From Rikenellaceae bacterium (GTDB lineage Bacteria > Bacteroidota > Bacteroidia > Bacteroidales > UBA932): 5,058 nucleotides of DNA. The notes beneath the pieces were generated by a model. The model was not told where the DNA came from, did not search any database, and was given only the letters and a program-made list of their open reading frames with translations. A program made the position numbers and the translations under genes. Positions within the stretch are counted from its first letter, which is position 1. Every line of letters starts with the position of its first letter. Below are positions 1 through 5,058 of the stretch, in pieces. The DNA is taken from the NCBI GenBank assembly GCA_900769385.1, contig CAAGGO010000449.1:1-5058 (forward strand), in the 5' to 3' direction.

Positions 1-786
1 ATCGAAGCCGATGAGACGAAGATGTCAGCAGTGCTGAATGTTCGTGACGTTGACGGATACTTCCGTCTCGGTACGTTCACGTTCAGCAATAGTGCGAAGT
101 ACGAAGGCAAGGCGTTCTTTACCTTTGAGAACGGAGCATTGTACCGAGTATATACGAGAGTTCCGAACGGAGAGCCGACTAACCATATCTGTGACTTGCT
201 GTATGTAGCGGACTTTTATGGAATGACTTTCAACAACGTCACTGAACTTGAACTTGCATTCGACAGCACATACAACTATATCAGCAAGGTACGTAGGATG
301 ATAAAGGATGTTGAGAATTACGACTTATACCTCAACGGAAGGAAGGTGACTAACGATGAGACATTGGACGGATATGGCGAGTATTACAGCCGTAGCCGTG
401 TGAAGTTAAGTAAACTACCTACATTGTACTTCTCACAAGCGAAGGACATAGATATGAAGATGAGGATTTACGACAAAGCACGTGAACTGAACGAGAGCAG
501 TCCACAGAAAACAGAACGTTTGAAAACGTGGTTAGGATGGGAAGATATGAGTAACGTGTATCGTGTTGAGGTTACCCTTCACAACACCAACGTCCGTGAC
601 TTTATGGAACGTTTCGGAGAGCGTCTGTACAGAGAGAGCGGTGAACATTCCAATGTCTTAAACCTGCTCGGAATGTCCGACTTCCGCCTCGCTATGTTTC
701 TCGATAGTATGGATAGACTTATCTACTTCCGTAATAAGAAAACCCGAGAGAAGATAAGCCTCGTTGAACTCGCCTCGGGTATATAA
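1..786 (+). CDS. Replication initiation factor (Rep_trans-like), 5' end outside window
   Basis: Probable rolling-circle replication initiator of a plasmid, filamentous-phage-like or integrative element; such proteins nick one DNA strand at the element's origin. The reading frame is open from base 1, so the start codon probably lies upstream and 261 residues are visible. Counting from the first in-frame Met (position 22), three blocks fit the family in order: LELAFD at about 76-81, like the acidic metal-binding strand (RlDlAiD) of Rep_trans proteins; MRIYDKARE at 147-155, like the family's lRiYDKg.E; and YRVEV at 180-184, like its xRxEv strand. I cannot name the catalytic Tyr with certainty; several Tyr lie at 120-136. 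The usual N-terminal part is missing or outside the window. No other element gene is visible; the next genes are ordinary chromosomal ones. The family call rests on motif resemblance, so a different HUH or Rep family is possible. Confidence 0.62.
   Translation: MEADETKMSAVLNVRDVDGYFRLGTFTFSNSAKYEGKAFFTFENGALYRVYTRVPNGEPTNHICDLLYVADFYGMTFNNVTELELAFDSTYNYISKVRRMIKDVENYDLYLNGRKVTNDETLDGYGEYYSRSRVKLSKLPTLYFSQAKDIDMKMRIYDKARELNESSPQKTERLKTWLGWEDMSNVYRVEVTLHNTNVRDFMERFGERLYRESGEHSNVLNLLGMSDFRLAMFLDSMDRLIYFRNKKTREKISLVELASGI
742..780. repeat. Alternative inverted repeat sharing the CTCGGGT arm
   Basis: ACCCGAG at 742-748 is the exact complement of CTCGGGT at 774-780, so this arm can pair either upstream or with the downstream arm at 794-800. 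A direct copy of GCCTCG occurs at 758-763 and 772-777. The two hairpins exclude each other. The first lies wholly in the last codons of the Rep-like gene, so codon constraint may explain part of it. Confidence 0.5.
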
Positions 787-804
787 CCAATATACCTGAG
801 CGAG
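769..804. repeat. Inverted repeat (hairpin) across the stop codon of the Rep-like gene
   Basis: The arm at 774-784 (CTCGGGTATAT) pairs with 790-800 (ATATACCTGAG) over 11 positions, with one G-T pair and a 5-base loop. After a single bulged C (773) the stem continues for four more pairs, 769-772 with 801-804. The stop codon TAA (784-786) sits at the top of the stem. No T-run follows, which argues against a standard Rho-independent terminator, although mRNA 3'-end protection is possible. Two 11-base arms around a short core also recall Xer recombination sites, and hairpins are common at rolling-circle origins; neither role is shown. Confidence 0.7.
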
Positions 805-849
805 CATTTAACCCCTTGAAATCGGCAGACGAAAAAGAAAAACTTTACT

Positions 850-857
850 TATCTTTG
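850..857 (+). promoter_or_regulatory. Bacteroidota-type -7 promoter element for the phosphatase gene
   Basis: TATCTTTG matches the TAnnTTTG -7 consensus used by the primary sigma factor of Bacteroidota. An A-rich stretch lies just upstream (831-842), but no TTTG or TTG is present at the expected -33 position about 19-21 bases before it, so the promoter is a half match. It would start transcription near 863-866, leaving a leader of about 50-55 bases before the ATG at 918. It probably serves the phosphatase and the aldehyde dehydrogenase together. Confidence 0.5.
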
Positions 858-889
858 CAGAGGCTTACTGAAAATACAATAGAGGATAT

Positions 890-913
890 TGTAAACCGTA
901 GTGTAAACCATAA
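890..913 (+). repeat. Tandem 12-base direct repeat in the phosphatase leader
   Basis: TGTAAACCGTAG (890-901) is followed directly by TGTAAACCATAA (902-913), with 10 of 12 bases identical. The pair ends four bases before the ATG at 918, inside the expected 5' leader. It could be a regulator or RNA-binding site, or a chance slippage duplication. No Shine-Dalgarno sequence is present here. Confidence 0.55.
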
Positions 914-917
914 AAAT

Positions 918-1472
918 ATGAATAATCATAACGATTTGAATATCAATAATAAATACAAAGTCCTGTTTGTCTGCCTGGGCAACATTTGCCGCAGCCCTAT
1001 GGCTGAATATGTAATGAAGCACCTGGTTGCCCAGGCAGGTTTGGAGAGTGATTTTGAAATTACCTCCGGGGCAGTTTCAACAGAGGAGATAGGGAATGAC
1101 ATTTACCCTCCTGCAAAAAGGAAACTTACAGAGAAAGGTGTAAAGTTTACCCGCCACGCAGCCCACAAGATTACTCCCGAAGAGTTCCGCGAGCAGGATC
1201 TGGTAATCCTGATGGACGGTTCCAACCAGAGGCTGCTCAGCCACATTGTAAGGAACTGGGAAGATACTCCTGCAGGAGAGAGCATCCCTGCAGAGAAAAT
1301 TGGTGGCAAAGTGCACCTGATGATGGAGTTTGCCGGTGCTGCAGCAGGAGATACCATTCCTGCAAACGGCAACGCTCGTGATGTGGCAGACCCCTGGTAT
1401 ACCGGCAATTTTGAGCAGACTTACCGGGATGTACTTGCCGGATGTTCCGGATTGCTGGAAATTTTAAAATAG
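918..1472 (+). CDS. Low-molecular-weight protein tyrosine phosphatase
   Basis: Cytoplasmic enzyme that hydrolyses phosphotyrosine on proteins through a cysteinyl-phosphate intermediate; in bacteria it often opposes BY-kinases that control capsule and exopolysaccharide export. The 184-residue product has the P-loop CLGNICRS with nucleophile Cys19 and Arg25, Ser26 next to it, and the acid loop DPWY with Asp158. The start at 918 was chosen because the strand VLFVC should begin near the N terminus, and because extension to the TTG at 816 would pass through the promoter. No Shine-Dalgarno sequence is seen, which is common in this phylum. The first 12 residues are Asn-rich. The protein is about 25-30 residues longer than the usual 145-160, from two insertions between the DLVIL strand and the acid loop, both carrying the motif AG(E/D)(S/T)IPA. 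No kinase gene is adjacent. Arsenate reductase of the related fold is less likely, given the DPWY loop. Confidence 0.93.
   Translation: MNNHNDLNINNKYKVLFVCLGNICRSPMAEYVMKHLVAQAGLESDFEITSGAVSTEEIGNDIYPPAKRKLTEKGVKFTRHAAHKITPEEFREQDLVILMDGSNQRLLSHIVRNWEDTPAGESIPAEKIGGKVHLMMEFAGAAAGDTIPANGNARDVADPWYTGNFEQTYRDVLAGCSGLLEILK
1272..1292 (+). repeat. Imperfect palindromic 21-base repeat, copy 1, inside the phosphatase gene
   Basis: The unit starts GCAGGAGA and ends CATCCCTGCA with three bases between them. Its ends, GCAGG and CCTGC, are complementary. It matches copy 2 at 1344-1364 in 18 of 21 positions, exactly 72 bases (24 codons) away and in the same frame, coding AGESIPA. It overlaps a perfect 12-base palindrome, CTCCTGCAGGAG, at 1267-1278. 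Confidence 0.6.
1344..1364 (+). repeat. Imperfect palindromic 21-base repeat, copy 2, inside the phosphatase gene
   Basis: Second copy of the unit at 1272-1292. Here the arms GCAGGA (1344-1349) and TCCTGC (1358-1363) are perfect complements around an 8-base loop. It codes AGDTIPA just before the catalytic acid loop of the phosphatase. Confidence 0.6.
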
Positions 1473-1560
1473 TACCGCCGCAACAGATGGCAAAATTTGC
1501 AGCAAACCATTACAACTGAAAAGACGTCCAAGTGTTATAGCAGAAAGACATTCCTTGAAA

Positions 1561-1565
1561 AAGGA
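1561..1565 (+). promoter_or_regulatory. Likely ribosome binding site of the aldehyde dehydrogenase gene
   Basis: AAGGA lies 10 bases upstream of the ATG at 1576 in an otherwise A-rich stretch. It favours that ATG over the in-frame TTG at 1555, which would place this sequence inside the coding region. A second ATG at 1582 is further away and less well placed. Confidence 0.45.
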
Positions 1566-1575
1566 AAAAAACAGA

Positions 1576-2970
1576 ATGCTTATGCAAAATTCCCCGCAAC
1601 AAAACATCCCCGGCATAATTGAGGCCCAAAGAGAGTTCTTTGGCAGCGGAGCTACCCTTGATATAAAATTCAGGGAGGAGATGCTGCGCCGCCTTTTGAG
1701 CGCATTGGGCAGATGGGAAGAGCGCCTTGCGGCTGCCCTTTGGAATGATTTGCACAAATCATATGAAGAGGCATTCCTTACAGAGTTCAGTATCCTGTAC
1801 GGAGAACTTGAAAGCCATATTAAGAACGTGGGAAAATGGGCCCGCACCAAAAAAGCCCCTACCCCGTTGCACGTCCTCCCGTCACGCAGCCGCATAGTAA
1901 AGGAGCCCCTTGGATGTGCCCTTATCATTGCCCCGTGGAACTACCCGGTACAGCTGCTGCTCAACCCGCTTATTGGGGCCATTTCTGCAGGCTGTACAGC
2001 CCTGCTGAAGCCATCCCCTTATGTTCCACAAGTATCCGATGCCCTGCATAAGATGATTTCCGAAACATTCCCCCAGGAATACATAGCCATTGTGCAGGGA
2101 CACAGGGATGTGAATGAAATGCTACTGGAGCAGCGCTGGGATATGATTTTCTTTACCGGAAGCCCGGCGCTGGGACGTACCGTAATGGCAGCTGCAGCAA
2201 AACATCTCACCCCTGTTGTACTTGAACTTGGGGGCAAAAGCCCTTGCATAATAGACCGCACTGCAGACATTAAGGTTGCGGCAAAGAGGGTTGCCTGGGG
2301 CAAGACCCTAAACAGCGGCCAAACCTGCATTGCACCGGACTACATACTCATCCACAAGGAGATAAAGGATGCCTTTATAAAAGAATTTGCTGCAGCGGTA
2401 AAACAGCTGCACGGGGAATCGTTCCACCACTACGTACATATGGTAAATGCAAAGGCTTTTGAGAGGGTTACCGGATACCTTAAAGATGGAGAAATCCTGT
2501 ACGGTGGAAGGTCTGATGCCTCCAGCCGCTGGATTGAACCTACCCTATTGGGAAATGTGCAACCGGATGCCCCTGTAATGCAGGAGGAAATTTTCGGTCC
2601 CGTCTTCCCGATGATTGTCATTGAGGAATCCCCCACAAAAACATTTGTACAGCAGGCAACCGGCTTTATAAAGGGAAAGGAGAAACCTCTGGCACTATAC
2701 TGGTTCGGTGATGAAAAGAAAGGATGGGAAGTAATAAGGAACACCTCATCGGGAGGAGCCTGTATAAATGATGTTATAATGCACATTGCAAATGACAATA
2801 TGCCGTTTGGCGGTGTAGGCAACTCCGGAATGGGAAGGTACCACAACAAGGAGAGCTTTGAGTGCTTCTCACATACCCGTTCCGTTCTGGTTACCCCTAC
2901 CTGGGTTGATCTGCCGTTCAGATATATGCCTTACCGGTTCTTTAAAATTATAAAGAGGTTGCTCAAATAG
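1576..2970 (+). CDS. Aldehyde dehydrogenase, class 3 (ALDH3-like)
   Basis: NAD(P)-dependent oxidation of an aldehyde to the acid; the substrate cannot be read from sequence, but medium and long-chain aliphatic or aromatic aldehydes are usual for this class. The product of 464 residues is the normal length for bacterial ALDH3 proteins. Numbered from this start, the visible sites are APWNYP with the oxyanion-hole Asn122, the cofactor loop FTGSPALG at about 193-200, the general base Glu217 in LELGGKSP, the nucleophile Cys251 in GQTCIAPD, EEIFGPV at 337-343, and the C-terminal PFGGVGNSGMGRYH at about 410-423. All catalytic residues are present. No N-terminal signal is seen, so it is cytoplasmic, though the C terminus (RFFKIIKRLLK) is hydrophobic and basic and might touch membrane. 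It lies 103 bases after the phosphatase with no clear promoter or terminator between, so probable co-transcription. A role in polyamine-derived aldehyde removal is conceivable but unsupported. Confidence 0.93.
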   Translation: MLMQNSPQQNIPGIIEAQREFFGSGATLDIKFREEMLRRLLSALGRWEERLAAALWNDLHKSYEEAFLTEFSILYGELESHIKNVGKWARTKKAPTPLHVLPSRSRIVKEPLGCALIIAPWNYPVQLLLNPLIGAISAGCTALLKPSPYVPQVSDALHKMISETFPQEYIAIVQGHRDVNEMLLEQRWDMIFFTGSPALGRTVMAAAAKHLTPVVLELGGKSPCIIDRTADIKVAAKRVAWGKTLNSGQTCIAPDYILIHKEIKDAFIKEFAAAVKQLHGESFHHYVHMVNAKAFERVTGYLKDGEILYGGRSDASSRWIEPTLLGNVQPDAPVMQEEIFGPVFPMIVIEESPTKTFVQQATGFIKGKEKPLALYWFGDEKKGWEVIRNTSSGGACINDVIMHIANDNMPFGGVGNSGMGRYHNKESFECFSHTRSVLVTPTWVDLPFRYMPYRFFKIIKRLLK

Positions 2971-2987
2971 GGCAACCTCCACTTTTT
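2955..2987. terminator. Bidirectional Rho-independent terminator between convergent genes
   Basis: GAGGTTGC (2955-2962) pairs perfectly with GCAACCTC (2972-2979), and a T-G and a C-G pair extend the stem inward to leave a 5-base loop. A T5 run follows at 2983-2987 on the plus strand. On the minus strand the same hairpin is followed by TTTATAATTTT, so it can also stop transcription from potD. The aldehyde dehydrogenase stop codon (2968-2970) lies in the loop region. Confidence 0.85.
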
Positions 2988-3001
2988 ACTTAAGTATCTT
3001 T

Positions 3002-4345
3002 CTATTTTCTGGCTTTGGCATTTTCCTGCCTTTTCTTGCGTTTCTTGGCATAACGCTGCATACGGTACCTTTTCTTAGTATATTTCACTATTACCGCCGC
3101 AATAAGGCCTGTAAATACAAGAGCAATAAGGATGTATGTCCACGCCGATGCACTGTCGCCTTTAACACGGCTCCACATCCTGAGCAGCTTCTCTGTACCG
3201 CCGTCGTGCATCATTGCACATTTGGCAATAGTGGAACTGCTTGGGTACATTACCGGGTTAAGCGGAACTTCCTGAGCCCCCTCTCCAAAGAAATAGGTTG
3301 CATCAATAGGTTCAAACGCCTCTTCATCCTGCATATAGTCCAGAACCTCCTCCCCACCTACAGCACTTACATATCCGGTCATATCCATATTGCGGATTGC
3401 ATTCTCAGGCTTGCACATAAAGTTTATGAAATATCTTGCAGCCTTTACATTCCTGGCATATTTTGGGATTACCCAACCGTCAAACCATACGGAACTTCCG
3501 GTTTGGGGAATTGCATATTTAAGTTCCATACCAATTTCTGCAGCCTCATCAATTGCCCACTGGGCATCTCCGCTCCAGGAAAGGTTTATCCAGGCCAGCT
3601 CTTTGGTCATCTGCTCCTTACCAAAATCGGCCTCCCAACCTGCTACTGATTCCCTGAAAGTATTCAGATACTCCTCCACAAGGGCTATAGACTCATCGGA
3701 TACATCAAAAGGGATATCTTCAATCTTTTTCTCCCCTCTGTCTATGGCATCCCTGTTCAAGGCTACCAGAAACGATGAATACACATCCCTGAAGGCATCC
3801 TTCATAAGGATTTTCCCTTTGTAGGCAGGGTTTCTCAAGACATCCCAATCTGCCACTTCCTCATCGGGAATATATTTGGGATTGTATATTAGTCCAACTG
3901 TTCCCCACATATAACCTACTGAATAGTCATTGGCATTTTTCCCTTTACCGTCAATCTGCCCGAACATGTTCCTTATGTAAGGGGAAACATTCTCAAGATA
4001 ATTTGGGGTGGAACCAAAATCCTTGTCTAAAGGTATAAGGAGGTCATTTGCCAGCATCCTCTCAATAATGTAGTCCGAAGGGCATACAACATCATAATCC
4101 TCGTGTCCAAGCTCAATCTTGGAGAGCATTGTCTCATTTATGTCAAATGTCTGGTAGATGATTGTAACATCCTCTCCTGTCTGCTCCTTGTACCACTGCT
4201 CAAACTCCCCTATAAGCTCCTCATCTATATAGTCTGCCCAGTTATACACTTTAAGGATATTGTCCCTTCCATTGGAACACCCGAAAAGGACAAATGCAGC
4301 AACAACAAAATATAAAAATCTCTTCATCATTTGGAATCCATACAT
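3002..4345 (-). CDS. potD: Spermidine/putrescine-binding lipoprotein with C-terminal membrane anchor
   Basis: Substrate-binding component of the PotABCD polyamine ABC importer. The 447-residue product starts with a lipoprotein signal (KRF, hydrophobic core, LFGC with lipidated Cys23). Pocket residues known from E. coli PotD have visible counterparts: Trp36 and Tyr39 in NWADY, Ser90 and Tyr92 in PSDY, Trp257 in LSWSGD, Trp287 and Asp289 in VWFDG, and Tyr325 in TGYVS. The acidic DxxRE-type site reads DAFRD (183-187), so one acidic ligand may be shifted or replaced. E. coli PotD has about 350 residues; here a hydrophobic segment at about 402-420 and a tail of 27 residues with 15 Lys/Arg are added. 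The ATG at 4345 overlaps the potC stop as TAATG, with AGGAAGG ten bases before it, so translation is probably coupled; Met6 or Met7 are alternative starts. Putrescine versus spermidine preference cannot be decided. Confidence 0.92.
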   Translation of the reverse strand: MYGFQMMKRFLYFVVAAFVLFGCSNGRDNILKVYNWADYIDEELIGEFEQWYKEQTGEDVTIIYQTFDINETMLSKIELGHEDYDVVCPSDYIIERMLANDLLIPLDKDFGSTPNYLENVSPYIRNMFGQIDGKGKNANDYSVGYMWGTVGLIYNPKYIPDEEVADWDVLRNPAYKGKILMKDAFRDVYSSFLVALNRDAIDRGEKKIEDIPFDVSDESIALVEEYLNTFRESVAGWEADFGKEQMTKELAWINLSWSGDAQWAIDEAAEIGMELKYAIPQTGSSVWFDGWVIPKYARNVKAARYFINFMCKPENAIRNMDMTGYVSAVGGEEVLDYMQDEEAFEPIDATYFFGEGAQEVPLNPVMYPSSSTIAKCAMMHDGGTEKLLRMWSRVKGDSASAWTYILIALVFTGLIAAVIVKYTKKRYRMQRYAKKRKKRQENAKARK

Positions 4346-4347
4346 TA
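4343..4347 (-). promoter_or_regulatory. TAATG stop/start overlap coupling potC to potD
   Basis: The potC stop codon TAA (4347-4345) shares its last base with the potD start ATG (4345-4343). Together with AGGAAGG lying ten bases before the ATG inside the end of potC, this suggests that ribosomes finishing potC reinitiate on potD. It supports the longer potD start over the internal Met codons at 4330 and 4327. Confidence 0.65.
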
Positions 4348-5058
4348 ACGGGCAGCCTTCCTGGCGTTACGCATTGCCCTAATGTTAATTACTATAAGGA
4401 GTACCAGCACTCCAACAAACATCAATGTAATCAGCGGACGCAACTCCGGGGTAAGACCACCTTTGCGGGCATCTGTATAGATATATGTTGAGAGTGTATC
4501 CAAACCTACTGTTCCACGGGTAAAGAATGTGATTGCAAAATCATCCAAAGACATTGTAAACGCAAGTATGAAACCCGAAATCATACCTGGCTTGAGCATT
4601 GGTATAAGCACTTTTTTAAGTGCCTGATAAGGGGTTGCACCCAAATCCAGTGCCGCCTCATAAATGTTGGGATTCATCTGGGTAAGCTTTGGAAGCACAT
4701 TAAGCACCACATACGGTGTACACAATGTAATGTGCGCCAGAACAACAGTCACATATCCCTGGCTTATGTGCAGGAACACAAAAAGGAGGAACAATGAGAC
4801 ACCGGTAATGATGTCCGGGTTAAGGATAGGGATATTGTTAAGGAATGATATTGCCTGTTTTCCCCTTCCTCTCATATTGTGGATTCCAATTGCTGCAACT
4901 GTTCCCAACACTGTAGCTACTGTAGCTGCAATAAGGGCAATTATAAGTGTATTCTCAATTGCAAGCATAAGGGAACCTGTCCCCTGCATATTTCCGGTAA
5001 AAAGGTTGGTATAAAGTTTTGTTGAAAAACCTGTCCAGTTGCCAAGAACCTTGCTCTC
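4345..5058 (-). CDS. potC: Spermidine/putrescine ABC transporter permease PotC, 5' end outside window
   Basis: Inner-membrane permease subunit of the polyamine importer; with PotB it forms the channel energised by PotA. The frame is open to the right edge, so 237 C-terminal residues are visible, and comparison with the roughly 260-residue family suggests that only the first membrane helix and N terminus (about 25-30 residues) are missing. The Met at 4989 is internal: sequence upstream of it (VLGNWTGFS) is typical of PotC just after the first helix. Several hydrophobic helices are clear, and the EAA loop that docks on the ATPase reads EAALDLGATPYQALKKVLIP (4659-4600), with the conserved Glu-Ala-Ala, Gly and Pro. 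SLDDFAITFF follows, as usual in PotC. The stop codon overlaps the potD start by one base. potB and potA are expected upstream, beyond the window. Confidence 0.94.
   Translation of the reverse strand, partial: ESKVLGNWTGFSTKLYTNLFTGNMQGTGSLMLAIENTLIIALIAATVATVLGTVAAIGIHNMRGRGKQAISFLNNIPILNPDIITGVSLFLLFVFLHISQGYVTVVLAHITLCTPYVVLNVLPKLTQMNPNIYEAALDLGATPYQALKKVLIPMLKPGMISGFILAFTMSLDDFAITFFTRGTVGLDTLSTYIYTDARKGGLTPELRPLITLMFVGVLVLLIVINIRAMRNARKAAR

Larger units (their letters stand above)
1..804. mobile_element. Right end of an integrated mobile element (partial, boundary inferred)
   Basis: Inferred from the Rep-like gene that enters from the left edge and from the nested inverted repeats at its 3' end, after which a promoter and housekeeping-type genes begin. 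No integrase, transposase, tRNA or duplicated attachment site is visible, so the exact end and type of element (inovirus-like prophage, integrated plasmid or part of an integrative conjugative element) remain open. The boundary could lie anywhere from about 786 to 850. Confidence 0.4.

Noticed and set aside
816..917. N-terminal extension of the phosphatase from a TTG codon at 816
   Set aside because: It would run through the -7 promoter element and the tandem repeat, adds 34 residues before the first strand of a family whose fold begins within a few residues of the start, and has no ribosome binding site.
1488..1508. Short palindromes (GCAAAATTTGC and TTTGCAGCAAA) between the phosphatase and aldehyde dehydrogenase genes
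   Set aside because: Arms of only five bases in AT-rich DNA and no T-run; too weak to call a terminator or operator.
1555..1575. TTG start for the aldehyde dehydrogenase
   Set aside because: The ATG at 1576 has AAGGA ten bases before it and gives the usual family length.
1464..1928. Antisense open frame of 154 codons on the minus strand
   Set aside because: It lies opposite the start of a clear aldehyde dehydrogenase, its translation has no recognisable motif and is rich in Ser, Arg and Cys as expected of a shadow frame.
2430..2849. Antisense open frame of 139 codons on the minus strand
   Set aside because: Fully inside the conserved aldehyde dehydrogenase coding region; no independent support.
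3206..3824. Overlapping plus-strand open frames opposite potD
   Set aside because: They are complements of conserved PotD sequence, have no ribosome binding site or domain, and conflict with the obvious minus-strand gene.
4664..5014. Plus-strand open frame of 116 codons opposite potC
   Set aside because: It mirrors the hydrophobic permease sequence, which commonly leaves long antisense frames; no other evidence.

Overview
The window looks like chromosomal DNA of a member of the Bacteroidota, probably Bacteroidales. The signs are a -7 element of the TAnnTTTG type ahead of the phosphatase gene, weak or absent Shine-Dalgarno sequences, a phosphatase with a DPWY acid loop of the kind I associate with Bacteroidales, and a potC-potD gene order with a lipoprotein PotD. 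Genus cannot be settled from sequence reading alone.

Layout. (1) Positions 1-786 (+) hold the 3' part of a replication-initiation-factor (Rep_trans-like) gene that enters from the left edge. It is the only mobile-element gene visible, and it ends in a dense cluster of inverted repeats at 742-804. (2) Positions 787-917 are non-coding and hold a Bacteroidota-type promoter core and a tandem 12-mer. The junction between the element and ordinary chromosome probably lies here. (3) Positions 918-1472 (+) encode a low-molecular-weight protein tyrosine phosphatase, followed after 103 bases by a class-3-type aldehyde dehydrogenase at 1576-2970 (+). The two share a strand, no terminator is seen between them, and a strong hairpin terminator closes the unit at about 2955-2987. 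(4) On the minus strand, converging on the same terminator, are potC (partial, running off the right edge) and potD at 3002-4345. These are the last two genes of a polyamine ABC importer operon, joined by a one-base stop/start overlap. The ATPase and first permease genes (potA, potB) would be expected beyond position 5058.

How the genes work together. PotD captures spermidine or putrescine and PotC forms half of the membrane channel. The PotD here carries an extra C-terminal transmembrane helix and a very basic tail, which should anchor it at the inner membrane. The aldehyde dehydrogenase could in principle act on aldehydes from polyamine breakdown, but it is transcribed convergently and nothing in the sequence ties it to the pot genes. 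The phosphatase probably acts on tyrosine-phosphorylated proteins; no partner kinase or capsule gene is visible.

I see no convincing new multi-gene system in this window. The points most worth checking are the end of the mobile element with its nested hairpins, the PotD C-terminal anchor, and a duplicated palindromic insertion inside the phosphatase gene.
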